64,000 nt of DNA, taken from the NCBI GenBank assembly GCA_023627715.1, contig JAMAHW010000094.1, positions 107,122-171,121 on the forward strand, written 5' to 3'. The translations under genes and the position numbers were made by a program. Numbering within the stretch: the stretch's first letter is position 1; every line of letters begins with the position of its first letter. Positions 9,672 through 20,497 of the stretch are shown here, one piece after another. Below the pieces are notes generated by a model that saw only the letters and a program-made list of their open reading frames with translations, made no database searches and was not told the DNA's origin. The stretch is from Periconia sp. R9002 (Eukaryota; Ascomycota; Dothideomycetes; Pleosporales; Periconiaceae).

Positions 9672-11570
9672 TTAACATTCCAAAACAGCAAACAACACAA
9701 AAAGCAGCAACAACAGAACAAAAGGAATAAAAGGCCACCAACAACAGCACTTGCAGCATGACCAACAATCATTGCTCCCAGGCTGCCTACCCGTCTCCAC
9801 TCTCACATTGTTGCCAGGGTCTCCATTTTCTCCCGTCTCGCCCGCGGAACTCTGGGGTCCAGGGGGACTTGATGGACCTGCAGCGTTATTCGCAGACTGC
9901 CCCGGTAGACTCTGGACTGAAGACTCCTCATCCAACGCCTTCAGAAACTCCAAACACATTCCAAATTTCTTCTCTGAGTCCTCAGCCCTCTCAATCAATT
10001 TGTCTATCTTCTTTTCACATTTCTGAATTGTTTCCTCTGATTTCTTAAGCTTTTGTGCTTGTGCATTAAACGCGTTCCTTGCCTTAGTGAGTTCGGTGTT
10101 AACGCTCTTATCCATCACTTTAATCTGTTCAGTCAGAAGCTCCACCTGGGCTCCTACTGGATCCACAGCCATCTTCTTCAAGTACTCCTTGTCCAAGCTT
10201 TTCCACTCTCCGACATCCTCTTCTGGGGCACGATCCCCGAGATTGGACGAAGAAGGTTGTCGCCGGCGCCACAACTCCATTTCCCAGAGCCAGTACCGTG
10301 TACCCGCCATATTGTCGAAAATTTCCCCACCGATGAGCAGATCGTCAAAATTGGTACATGTGTATTCTTTGAGCATATTCGCTACACGTGGCGAACCGCG
10401 ATTTCGCCACTTCCACTCGCGTAGTGGAGATCCGTTTTCATCGTATAACTGGTCGGATATGGCGTCTGCAAGAATGGCTGCTGGTTTGACAATGTCGGCA
10501 ATAATCTGGGAGAAGGGAAAATGAACATTCACGAAACAGGCAACTACGAGGGTGTATTCGTCGATCGCGAGGAGCCCATCTGGATCGTTAACAAAGCTTA
10601 AGTGCGAGAGATGATTGGTGTTGTCGATACCCGTTTTCTGCGCCTCGCGGTCGTAATGATCGTCGTATAATTTTCTAATGAGACGGAAATCAATGTCACA
10701 GTATAGTGGGTCTTGCATGATGATCTCAACTGGTCGCCGCTGGGGATCTAGTTCGCGCAGGATGTTGGCGATGTGGAAGACCAAGAGATATTGGTCCAAG
10801 TTTTCAATCTGCTTCTCCTCGAGGAGTTTTCTGCGGCTGAACCGGCCTAGGCCAAAGCATACGATTTTTCTGATAGGAATTGTAGATTCGGCTTTCGATT
10901 GGAATATTCTGTCAACCACCCTGGTTTCTTGGTTTGGGCGTTCGTTGCCTTCATCGTCGTAGTCTGGTTCTAGACTCTTTGTCCATCTCTTTTGAATTTC
11001 TTGGATGGTGGTCCTGTACTTTTCAAGACCGTTGGGTTCAAGATGCTCTCGGCGTGTGTCAAAGTCCAATTTGTGTGTAAACAGGACATTGAGAGCGTAC
11101 GGAACAGATATGATAGTGGGTGGTTCAGCCTTCGGATTGACGCCAGGATTTAGCTCATATAGTTTCTCGAGAGTAGGGTGTCGCTTGCTAAGGGTTTGCT
11201 TGTCTCGATGCAGATCGACAGCTGTCAAATATTCGATACCAACGTGGCAAATTCCATCGTTTTGTATCTCCTCCAGCGTAGCCTCATCGAGTCGCAAGAT
11301 TTCCCGATCTTCGCCTTCTATATCCTTCAAAAAGAACCTGTCTTGTATTGTGATATCCTTAGCTAGGAGACGGTCACGTAAAATTGCAAGTTTCGAAAGT
11401 GCATCCCGAGTGTAGATAGGTCTACCTTTCAGGAATTGTTCATCGAACTTGATGAGATCTACTGGATCCACCTCCCAGTCTTCCGGTCCATTGTCAGGGT
11501 CATACACTCCTTCAGGCTTTTTTGGATGTTTCTCCTCCACGTATTGCTTGGATACTAGATATTTCCCCAT
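9672..11570 (-). CDS. SRR1-like domain protein with coiled coil and C-terminal tail anchor
   Basis: A single exon of 632 residues. The N-terminal 230 residues are hydrophilic. At about 235-370 lies an SRR1-like domain: IVCFGLGRFS, then EIIMQDPLYCDIDF, then YTLVVACFVNVHFPFSQIIA and PAAILADAI, in the order seen in fungal SRR1-like proteins. Residues about 470-550 (VELLTEQIKVMDKS onward) look like a coiled coil. A Pro/Gly/Ser linker follows, then a cysteine cluster (CWSCCKCCCWW) and a final hydrophobic helix, PFIPFVLLLLLFVLFAVLEC, that ends the protein. This makes it a likely tail-anchored membrane protein with the SRR1 domain in the cytosol. SRR1 is a circadian and iron-linked protein in plants and yeast, with unclear biochemistry. 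Subcellular site and role here are unknown. Confidence 0.75.
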   Translation of the reverse strand: MGKYLVSKQYVEEKHPKKPEGVYDPDNGPEDWEVDPVDLIKFDEQFLKGRPIYTRDALSKLAILRDRLLAKDITIQDRFFLKDIEGEDREILRLDEATLEEIQNDGICHVGIEYLTAVDLHRDKQTLSKRHPTLEKLYELNPGVNPKAEPPTIISVPYALNVLFTHKLDFDTRREHLEPNGLEKYRTTIQEIQKRWTKSLEPDYDDEGNERPNQETRVVDRIFQSKAESTIPIRKIVCFGLGRFSRRKLLEEKQIENLDQYLLVFHIANILRELDPQRRPVEIIMQDPLYCDIDFRLIRKLYDDHYDREAQKTGIDNTNHLSHLSFVNDPDGLLAIDEYTLVVACFVNVHFPFSQIIADIVKPAAILADAISDQLYDENGSPLREWKWRNRGSPRVANMLKEYTCTNFDDLLIGGEIFDNMAGTRYWLWEMELWRRRQPSSSNLGDRAPEEDVGEWKSLDKEYLKKMAVDPVGAQVELLTEQIKVMDKSVNTELTKARNAFNAQAQKLKKSEETIQKCEKKIDKLIERAEDSEKKFGMCLEFLKALDEESSVQSLPGQSANNAAGPSSPPGPQSSAGETGENGDPGNNVRVETGRQPGSNDCWSCCKCCCWWPFIPFVLLLLLFVLFAVLEC

Positions 11571-12145
11571 ATCATAGGATGGTTAATATGTGTTTTCGAA
11601 GGAGATCGGAGTGTGAAGTAGATTGATTTTGGGTTGAATGTGGTTATTCGAGACAGCAATCTTGAACTGAAACCAAAAAAAGGAGTGGTTTTGAACTTTG
11701 GTGTCAATGTTGATGATGTAGCTTGGCGCAATGAGACAAAGGAATCCATTGTTCCCAATTAGATGCGGCCTTGAATTCAGTCTTGGTTGAAAGGAGATAT
11801 CCGTTTGCGGCATCATATCGGTTCGGAGCGTGGGTCAAAGACAATCTCGAACGTCCACTCAAATGTTGCTGTGGGCATGGCCCCGTGAGGTCAATTCTGC
11901 CCCATTTAACAATCGCGAGCTTGTGCCTCAGTTTTTGTCAGATATCTCAATCAAATGGAATGGAAGTAAAGGATATGTTTAAATTGATGCTTTGACAAGA
12001 TAAGGATGGGGTCTATGTAACGTAATGTATGTCATCACGGAGACATAAACAAAAACTTACGCGCTCCCATATCGTATAACACCATCGAAAATGTCCAGCC
12101 TGTGAACGCCACGCTATAATAATGTCAAATCAAATGTTGTTCCCA
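11571..12145. other. intergenic region, promoter of SRR1-like gene and 3' end of Cdt2 gene
   Basis: This gap holds the upstream region of the minus-strand SRR1-like gene and the downstream region of the minus-strand Cdt2 gene. No RNA gene or further coding frame was supported. Confidence 0.5.
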
Positions 12146-14170
12146 TCATTCGTCATCGTCATAACCGTCCGGCACGTCGGCCCATCCACATTGCCATCGT
12201 CGACCTTCGGCCTCCCCGTTTAGCCTTAAGCTCCTAGCTGTTGGTCCTTGTTTCCACCTTCTTACAACATGATCATCGCCCACACTGATCAGCGATCCAT
12301 TTTGAGCCCAGGAAACACTCGTGACTTCATGCTCGTGTCCCCGGACCAACGACGTCCCGTGCTCGTATATTGGAATAGTGTCCGCGAGCATGCTTGGATA
12401 CCTTGCGTTACTTGAAGTACGAGAAAGCGCCGGACGCCACGCAGGCAAATCATCTTCATCGTCGTTGCGGTTATCTCTCTTCAAGAAAATCTCATCTGTG
12501 GGAAAGAGGACGGGGCATCCATCGGTACTTCCTACAGCAAGCAGTTCAGGTAGATCGCCAGAAGCTTTTCGAAGCGCACCCTTGACATAAAATGAACCAG
12601 CATGGAAATTTCGATGTCGGAAGCCGTACATTGGGCCTAGACCTTCTTTCCCCGTTTGACATTGATTTGCAGATGACGAGTTAAGGGATAGATCAGGCGA
12701 AGTACCTAGGACCAGGTGGCTTGTAGAATAAGCATACACGGTATTGTCTTTGCTAAGAGCATATAACCGAGATGCATCACCACCGAGAGTCAAGGAATTG
12801 ATTGCGAAATTACGATGCCGAGTGTGCGATTCGGGTACCTTGGTCGTAGAGATAGGGGCATCGGGGCCGCGCAGTGAGTACCGCCCGCCTCGAATATCCC
12901 ACAACTTGATGCTCGTGGAGGCATCAGACGCAGTTAAAAGTAGATGTTCGCGGCCAATTGACATGAAAGACAGTGCAGTCACCGAAATATCGTTCCGTCG
13001 ATTGTGCACCTCACCTCTTCCATTGGTGAGGGTTTTGGTAGTAAAGGAGGATATGGTAGTATCAGCATGGGCTGCGGCAAATGTACGTATTGAACATGCG
13101 TACGGTGCGTCCTCGCCCCAAGCAGAGTGAATGTTGATTTGCCCGCCTCTGTATCTCAAATCCCAGATTTGTACCGAGCCATCACGACTGGAAGTAGCCA
13201 CGACCTGATCATTTCCGGGCTGAAATCGCACCTGCTTTACAGAAGATTTGTGTCCAGCGAGCACACTAACGGTTCGCTGGGTGCGTGCATCTATGATCTG
13301 AGCTGTTTGATCGCCAGAACCAGTGGCTATGTACCTGTCGTCAGACGAAAACTGTACGTCCATAACGGCATTGCTGTGGGCCCTCCACGATACGTGCGGT
13401 TGTTCAAAATTGGAGGCAGGTCCCTCGTCAGCGTCCAAAAGATGCACCCACCCATCCTCGTCTCCAACAGCAACCATGGAATTGGTGTTGCATGCGGCTG
13501 TGCAGAATGGAGGAACATTGGGAGACAGCTCATGACGATCTTCGGTACCACTATAGAAGTCCGAAGTCTGGTCTTGCCATGATGTACAGTGATCTCTCAG
13601 GAAGCCGCGTCCCGTGCCCAATATGCCACCGAATGATCGTTGCAGTTTCCGAGACGTGCCGCCCAAAGTAATTAGTCTTCGAATAGGGGTGGGATACACG
13701 GCGGGTTCTTCCAAAAGGGGGGGATCTTCGAGAATAGTGAAGGGAGGAGGGGTAATGTATTTGGATCGCTTCGAGGGTGAAGATTGAGCAGGAGAGGTCT
13801 CGGGCGACATGTACAAAGCTTTCCGTTTCCGGGAGCTCATCTTGGGCGTATCGAGACATGCTTCGGGAGTTGTATCGGCAAAATTGACCGTTTTTCGGGG
13901 CGTGGTTTTCTGTGAGGCGTGACGGCTTCGATTGACTGCGGCTCGCGTGATGTCCTGTAGCTGGCGACCCGATTTGGAAAGCGAGCTAGATCCGTGACTA
14001 GAAGTTCGAGGGGTGAAGAAGCGTGTCAAACGCCTGGGAGTGATTGGCGGCGGCTTCTTTGGTTTTCGGCTACCAGAGGTGGGTGGAGGCATTGGAGGTG
14101 GTGAGCTCGAGAGCTCTGGGAGTGAATTGCCGTGAAGCGTGCTGCGGGGAGCACACGGCGAGGATGACAT
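12146..14170 (-). CDS. cdt2: Cdt2-like WD40 substrate receptor of CRL4 ubiquitin ligase
   Basis: A single exon of 674 residues when started at the ATG at 14170 (MSSSPCAPR). The frame is open further upstream, but that extension is hydrophobic and poorly placed. The first 200 residues are basic, rich in Ser/Pro and carry TPxK/R-type sites. WD40 repeats then run to the end: WRAHSNAVMDVQFSSDDRYI, GHKSSVKQVRFQPGNDQVVA, SVQIWDLR and SIKLWDIRGGRY. Two repeats end in WDxR, the signature of DDB1-binding CRL4 receptors. Cdt2 directs PCNA-dependent destruction of Cdt1, Set8 or, in fission yeast, Spd1, linking replication to proteolysis in the nucleus. A PIP-like LTRFF motif lies near residue 48. It is divergent from RRP5 with a 435-bp shared upstream region. 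The match is by architecture, so another DDB1-linked WD40 protein is possible. Confidence 0.82.
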   Translation of the reverse strand: MSSSPCAPRSTLHGNSLPELSSSPPPMPPPTSGSRKPKKPPPITPRRLTRFFTPRTSSHGSSSLSKSGRQLQDITRAAVNRSRHASQKTTPRKTVNFADTTPEACLDTPKMSSRKRKALYMSPETSPAQSSPSKRSKYITPPPFTILEDPPLLEEPAVYPTPIRRLITLGGTSRKLQRSFGGILGTGRGFLRDHCTSWQDQTSDFYSGTEDRHELSPNVPPFCTAACNTNSMVAVGDEDGWVHLLDADEGPASNFEQPHVSWRAHSNAVMDVQFSSDDRYIATGSGDQTAQIIDARTQRTVSVLAGHKSSVKQVRFQPGNDQVVATSSRDGSVQIWDLRYRGGQINIHSAWGEDAPYACSIRTFAAAHADTTISSFTTKTLTNGRGEVHNRRNDISVTALSFMSIGREHLLLTASDASTSIKLWDIRGGRYSLRGPDAPISTTKVPESHTRHRNFAINSLTLGGDASRLYALSKDNTVYAYSTSHLVLGTSPDLSLNSSSANQCQTGKEGLGPMYGFRHRNFHAGSFYVKGALRKASGDLPELLAVGSTDGCPVLFPTDEIFLKRDNRNDDEDDLPAWRPALSRTSSNARYPSMLADTIPIYEHGTSLVRGHEHEVTSVSWAQNGSLISVGDDHVVRRWKQGPTARSLRLNGEAEGRRWQCGWADVPDGYDDDE

Positions 14171-14605
14171 GGTGAATCTAGTAGCACATTGATGGGATTT
14201 ATGGTACAGGGAATTAATTTGGATGCAGTAAGCAAAAAAAAGAAGAAAAGGATAGGTCAAAGAAAGAAACTGTTCCCGAGCTGAAATGATGTAGGGGAAG
14301 GAAAGATGGAACGACGGAGAGTACCTCTATAAGGCGAGGTGGAGAAGAGGTTGGTTGGCGTCGGGCGTCGTAATGGGGCTAGTGCCCTGGCCGCGAAAAA
14401 CGCGACCGCGACCGCGCGACTGGCGTGAACGGGCCGAAAGTGCTGCTAAAGTGGTCGGCGTCCGGAAAATCCCTAACCCCCGGCCCCGCCTGCGAAATGT
14501 TTCGCCTCAATTTTTTTTATCCATGGCGGCCAAGTAGCGTCGTCGCTGCGCAACTCAAGCACCAGATTTTTTTGGTGGTGCGACCACCCCAATAGATAAT
14601 CCACC
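14171..14605. promoter_or_regulatory. shared divergent promoter of CDT2 and RRP5
   Basis: This 435-bp region separates two head-to-head start codons. It contains a G/C-rich core at about 14350-14480 with an SCB-like CGCGAAA at 14392-14398 directly followed by an MCB-variant ACGCGA at 14400-14405. Such boxes bind the MBF/SBF cell-cycle factors in yeasts. Use here is inferred. Confidence 0.5.
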
Positions 14606-17600
14606 ATGGGCTCAATGAAACGGAAGGCCGACCAAGGCAGCTCAACAAAGAAAGAGAAGGGCAATTCCAGCGATCGTTCTGCAAAGCGCCAGCGAAAGTC
14701 GGATGCCGCCGCCGAGAATGCACCTGCGATTCCGTCACAAGTGAAACCAGAGAGCTCCAAGCAGACGAGTGTGTTCAAAGACGAAGAGAAGGCATTTCCT
14801 CGAGGCGGCGCCAGTGTCCTCACTCCCCTCGAGCACAAGCAGATCCAGATCAAGGCCAACCAGGACGTTCTCTTCGAGCAGGCAGGCCTCAAGCGCAGTG
14901 GTGACGCTGACTTGAGCGATCAGGGCTCTCAAGACGGCAATGAGGATGCGGCAAAGGTTTCGAAAAAGAAAAAGTCGAAGAAGACCAAATCTGCGCAGGG
15001 CGAGTCTTCGGAGGAACGTAAGATCAAAGCGGATGGCTTGAGTTTGAAGGTTCGTTACTTATTTCCTCTAGCACCTGTACGTCTCTAACGGCAGCAGAAC
15101 CTCGCAATAGGAACACTTGTTCTCGGTCAGGTTGTCGATATCACGCCACAAGATGTTGTCCTCGCTCTGCCCAACAACCTGCTCGGATATGCACCAATCA
15201 CCGCTGTTTCGGACAAACTGAATGCGCGCATCGAGCAATTACTTAAGCAGGAGGAGAGCATGGCAGATGAGGATAATGAAGAGTTTGAGGACATCACTCT
15301 AAGCGACATTTTCACAGTGGGACAATACCTCAGAGCTTGCGTTGTGTCAACCTCAGAGGACACTGCTCCTGGCGCTGCTACGAAATCAAAACGGAGGATT
15401 GAACTGTCATTGCATCCCAAGCTGGTTAATCGGGGATTATCCAAGTCGAACTTGGTCATAAACAGCATGATACAGGCATCGGTGGTGAGCAACGAGGATC
15501 ATGGCTTGGTCATGGATCTGGGAATAGAGGAGCCGGAGATGAAGGGTTTCATTGCTAAAAAAGAGCTGGGATCCTATATCGATCATTCCAAGGTGCAAGA
15601 AGGCACCGTATTCATGTGTCTCGTTTCCGGGTTAGGCGGAGACGGGAGAGTGGTCAAACTTTGCGCAGACCACCAGAAATCCGGAAATCTCAAGAGAGGC
15701 AACATTCTTACCGAAGCACCCACAATCGATGTCTTCCTTCCTGGAACAGCTGTCGACTTACTCATTACCGATCTTTCACGCAGCACCATCACAGGAAAAC
15801 TTCTTGGTCTTGTCGATGCTACCGTCGATATTATTCATTCAGGTGCTGCGGAGAAGGCAACAGATCTCACCGAGAAGTATCAGTCCGGAGCCAAGATCAA
15901 AGCAAGAATAATTTTCACCTACGAGGATTCGCAAACAAAAAGGTTCGGCATGTCCATTTTAGATCATATACTGGCTCTTTCCACTCGGATGTCCGGCAAA
16001 CCTAAAGAGAAGAAGCATCCTCTTGATGTCACACCGATTTCTTCAATTGTGCAAGAGGCCAAGGTCATTAGGGTCGATCCGATTCTCGGAGTCTTTTTTG
16101 AAATCGGCGTTCGCGACGTGGTTGGCTACGCCCACATTTCCAAGCTTGCAGATGGCAGAGTCGATACTCCGTCGGAGGTTTCTGGCCCCTTCCAATTGGC
16201 TTCTAAACACCAAGCTCGCGTCATTGGTTACAATGCATTCGATGCCATGTTTCAGCTATCTCTGGAGCAAAAGGTTCTGGAGCAGCCTTTCCTGCGGATC
16301 GAAGATATCAAGATCGGTTCCGTGGTGAAAGGAAAAGTGAGCAAGCTCATTGCTGACAAGACTGGTTCGACTGCTGTCATTATTCAACTTTCGGATGGTA
16401 TCAGCGGCTTTGTGAATGAGACTCATCTTGCAGACGTACGACTTCAACACCCCGAGCGTAAATTCAGGGAGGGGGCTTCCGTTACCGCGCGTGTTCTGTC
16501 AACAAACGCAGAAAAACGCCAAGTTATTCTCACGCTCAAGAAGTCACTCGTCAACTCTGACGTGGAACCCTGGTATGATATCTCTAAGCTCACGGAGGGC
16601 GCATCGAGTCCCGGTACACTCGCAGATGTTAAGCCCTCCGGTGCTCTTGTCCAATTTTACGGCAACCTCAAAGCTTGGTTACCCGCTGCAGAGATGAGCG
16701 AAGCCTTCATTGCCGATGCAACGCGCCATTTTACAAAGGGCCAGACGGTCAATGTCCGTATCATATCTCTCAACGTGGAAGAAGAGCGAATGATCGTGTC
16801 ATGCAAAGACCCTGCGGCTGTGGATGCTGGCAAAGAAGCTCGTTTCCAATCTCTTAATGTAGGAGATATCGTGAAAGGCCCCGTGGTCGAAAAGGGTGAA
16901 GAGAATGCTATAGTGGATCTGGGCAATGACGTGAAAGGAATACTCCGGATAGGACAGCTGACGGACGGATCCGAGAAGAAGGATCGATCTACTTTTGCAC
17001 GTGTTCGTGTTGGCGTCACATTGGAGGATCTGGTTGTTCTTAACAAACATCTCAAATCCCGTACGGTTACTCTCACCAACAAACCTAGCCTTCGGAAAGA
17101 TGCACAAGCAGGGCTGCTCATCAAAGATTTCGATGACGTCAAGCCTGGCAACACAGTGCATGGGTTTGTTCGGGCAATCATGCTCGATAAGATTTTCGTC
17201 GAATTTGGTGGCGGCATAAGTGGTGCTCTTTTCAAGTCACAACTTCCTGACGAAATGCTTGCGGTTCCCAATTTCGGTCTGCGCAAAGATCAATCCATTG
17301 CTGCTCGTGTAACCCACATCGATACTGGAAAGAAGCTTTTCTGGCTTTCTATGAAAGCGGATGCAATTGTTAAGGAGGTCGAGAAAGCAAAATCTACAGC
17401 AGCAGCTGAGGACACGATCAACCCTATTGACGATAGGATCAAGAGCACCGCTGACCTTGAATTTGGCACGGCCTTGTCTGTTAGGGTGCGGTCCGCCAAA
17501 AGCACGCAAGTGAATGTACGTGTCTCGGACAATGTGGGAGGCCGAATCCACGTTTCCGAATTGTTCAACAGCTGGGATGACATCAAAGACAAGAAACAGC

Positions 17601-20093
17601 CTGCTAGTCAATTCAACACCGGCGACATTCTACAAGTCAAAGTGATTGGTGTCCATGATGCCAGAAATTTCCGATTCCTTCCCATAAGCCATCGACAAGG
17701 GAGAAACCAGCTTTATGAGTTGACTATGAAAGACGGCATCGAAACTGAGTCTGATTTACTCACTGCGGAAAAAATCAAAGAAGGAGATTCCTTTGTTGCT
17801 TATATTAACAACATAGCGGACCGCTATGCTTGGGTGAACATTTCTGCCAACGTTCGGGGTCGCATTGATTTCTTTGACCTCACCGACGACCTTTCCCTTC
17901 TCAGCAATGTTCCAGCGAACTTTCCCGAAGGCTCTGCTCTCAAAGTACGAGTCAAAACTATTGATGCAGCCACCGGTCGACTCAGTTTCACTGCAACAAG
18001 CAATGACTCAGCTAAGTCCCTTACCATCAAGGATCTACAAGAGGGTCTTGTATTGCCTGCTCGTGTTACGAAACTTCACGATTCGCATATTGTCGTTCAG
18101 ATCAACGACCAAATTGCGGGCCCCATTTATCGTGAACAATTGGCTGATGATTATGATAAGGCAATCCCTTCCGACTTCAAGGTGGGAGAGGTCATTCGTG
18201 TTTGCGTTACCCACGTCGATGGACCTAACAAGAAAGTCACGTTATCAGCCCGCCCATCCCGTACACTTAGCTCCTCGTTACCGGTCAAGGATCCTGAAAT
18301 AAAGCAAAAGTCAGACTTGAAAGTCGGTCAAGTTGTTCGAGGGTTTGTCAAGAGTGTTGCCGACAATGCTATATATGTTCGTCTAGGTTCACAGGTCGAT
18401 GCTATGGTTCGTGTGGCTCATCTGTCAGATGCCTATCTAAAGGACTGGAAAGTTGATTTTGAGGTTGACCAACTCGTGACTGGAAAGATCATCTCGAACG
18501 ACAAGGACCAGAAGAACCCTCAACTGAGTTTGAAAAAGTCTATAATTGAGGGCGAATATATTAAACCCATAGGCTTCAGGGATGTGAAAGCTGGAGAGGT
18601 CATCACCGCTAAAGTCCGCCACGTGGAAGACTATGGAGTTTTCCTTGTGGTGGATAATTCCGAAAATGTTAGCGGCATTTGCCATATTTCGCAATTGGCA
18701 GACAAGCCAGTGTCGCCGGAGAAGATTAAGGACTTGTACAAGAAAGGGGACGCGGTTAAAGCCAAAATTCTTCGCGTGGATGTGGCCAAAAGAAAGATCA
18801 GTTTCAGCATGAAGTACTCCGACGTTTCAGGCGACGGAGATGAGGACGAGGAGATGGCGGACGCCTCGGATGTTTCTGACGATGAGTCTGACAACTCAAG
18901 CGATGGTGGCATTGATGTTGATGAGGATGAAGAGATGAGAAGCGTAAAGAGCGCCGACGATGACAGCGATTCTGTCAACGAAGATGCGGAGGATGAGTCC
19001 GACTCCGATTCTGATGAATCTAACAAGGCTTCCACTGGCGGTCTCATCACATCTGGCTTTGATTGGACAGGCTCTGACCTGCATTTTGATAATCAGAAAG
19101 GCGCAGCGGAGGTAGAGTCGGACGAAGACGCTGGCAGGAGGAAGAAAAAGCACAAGAAGGCTGTCATCAAAGAGGACCGCACGGGTGATCTTGATGCGTA
19201 CGGCCCGCAATCTGTCGCTGACTATGAACGGCTCTTACTTGGACAGCCCAACAGCGCCGAGCTCTGGGTTCGCTACATGGTGTTCCAGCGAGAATTGAAC
19301 GAAATTGACAAGGCTCGTCAAATTGCTAGACGCGCTCTAGCCACCATCAACCCCCGCGAAGAGAAAGAGCGACTTGACGTGTGGACTGCGCTTCTACATC
19401 TCGAGAATGATTTCGGGGGTGACAGTGTTGTTGATGAGACGTTCAAGGAGGCTTGCCAGAACAACGATGCCCGTGAGATGCATGAGCGCATGATCAAGAT
19501 TTATATCTCATCCGGCAAACTTGATGTAAGTCTATAATATGCGGACATTTCACTTATGAGAAGCAATCCCCTAACAATCATCACAGAAAGCGGACACACT
19601 TTACCAAACGATGACCAAAAATAAGTCTTTCACGCCGGACCCTACGCTCTGGCTATCATATGCCAGCTTCTTAATGGCCACGCTGACCCCACCCTCGCCG
19701 ACGCGTGCCCGTGCACTGCTCCCTCGCGCCACTCAATCAGTACCCTCGCAACAACACCAGCACCTCACGCAAAAATTTGCTTCCCTAGAATTCAAATCCC
19801 CTAATGGCGATCCAGAACGCGGACGCACCATCTTCGAAGGCCTCGTTAGCACGTGGCCGAAGAAGTGGGATCTATGGGACGTATATCTGGCACAAGAAAT
19901 CAGTCACGGCAGCCAAGAAAACGTAAGGGCGCTGTTTGAGAGGATGGTCAAGGCCAAAGGATTGAAGAAGAGGAGGGCGGATCTTTTGTTCAAAAAATGG
20001 AGAGAATGGGAAGAAAAGGTTGGAAATAAGGAAGGTGTGAAGAAGGCTCGCGCCGCGGAGATTGCGTGGAATGAAAAGAAGGAAGAGGAGTAG
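14606..20093 (+). CDS. RRP5: rRNA biogenesis protein Rrp5 (S1 repeats plus HAT/TPR tail)
   Basis: Three exons (14606-15049, 15098-19525, 19587-20093) encode about 1792 residues, close to the 1729 of yeast Rrp5. The start sits in an ideal CCACCATGG context. The first 150 residues are charged and nuclear-looking, with KKKKSKKTK. About a dozen S1 RNA-binding repeats follow (for example VVKGKVSKLIADKTGS, VTGKIISNDKDQ, ITAKVRHVEDYGVFLVV). A long Asp/Glu/Ser tract comes next, and then the C-terminal HAT repeats (YERLLLGQPNSAELWVRYM, LWLSYASFLMATL, FEGLVSTWPKKWDLWDVYL). Rrp5 acts in the nucleolus in both 18S and 5.8S/25S rRNA processing. Intron 1 is 48 bp and ends in a tandem GCAGCAG acceptor, so exon 2 may start at 15095 or 15098, changing one Gln. 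Intron 2 is 61 bp with GTAAGT. Confidence 0.95.
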
Positions 20094-20497
20094 TTTTATA
20101 TACTATTTACTGTTCGTAATATTGCATTTGACTGGGAGTTTTGGTATGACTAAAAAAGTAAAATATCAATCGTCATATTATTCGAGTTTGTTGGGCTTCT
20201 TCACTTAGCCGGATATAAGCCTCAGCCTAAATCCGATGAGTCTTGATTTTCATCGATTACGCAACAATCGTCATGCGGGCCTTCGGTTCGGTTCCATGTC
20301 TCCAACACGAACACGCCTCTTTCTCATCATCTTTGTTATGACCCTACTAGCTGCATCCGTAAAACGTGCTTCACTGGCTTTTACACCAAGATCACTTGTC
20401 AGAGTATGTGTGCAATAATACATCATGCTTCCTGTTGCAACGAGATGAAAATAAAAGCAAGACTAACGTCGTGCAACAGCCAATAACGTCACGAGCC
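20094..20497. other. intergenic region upstream of glyoxalase II gene
   Basis: The 3' region of RRP5 and the promoter of the next gene. A short upstream frame at 20236-20418 might supply an alternative N-terminal exon (such as a mitochondrial form of glyoxalase II), but I see no clean splice joining it. Confidence 0.4.

Noticed and set aside
20236..20418. Possible mitochondrial leader exon for glyoxalase II
   Set aside because: It has some basic and hydrophobic character, but I could not find a frame-keeping splice to the second exon, and the ATG at 20498 gives the normal cytosolic N terminus.
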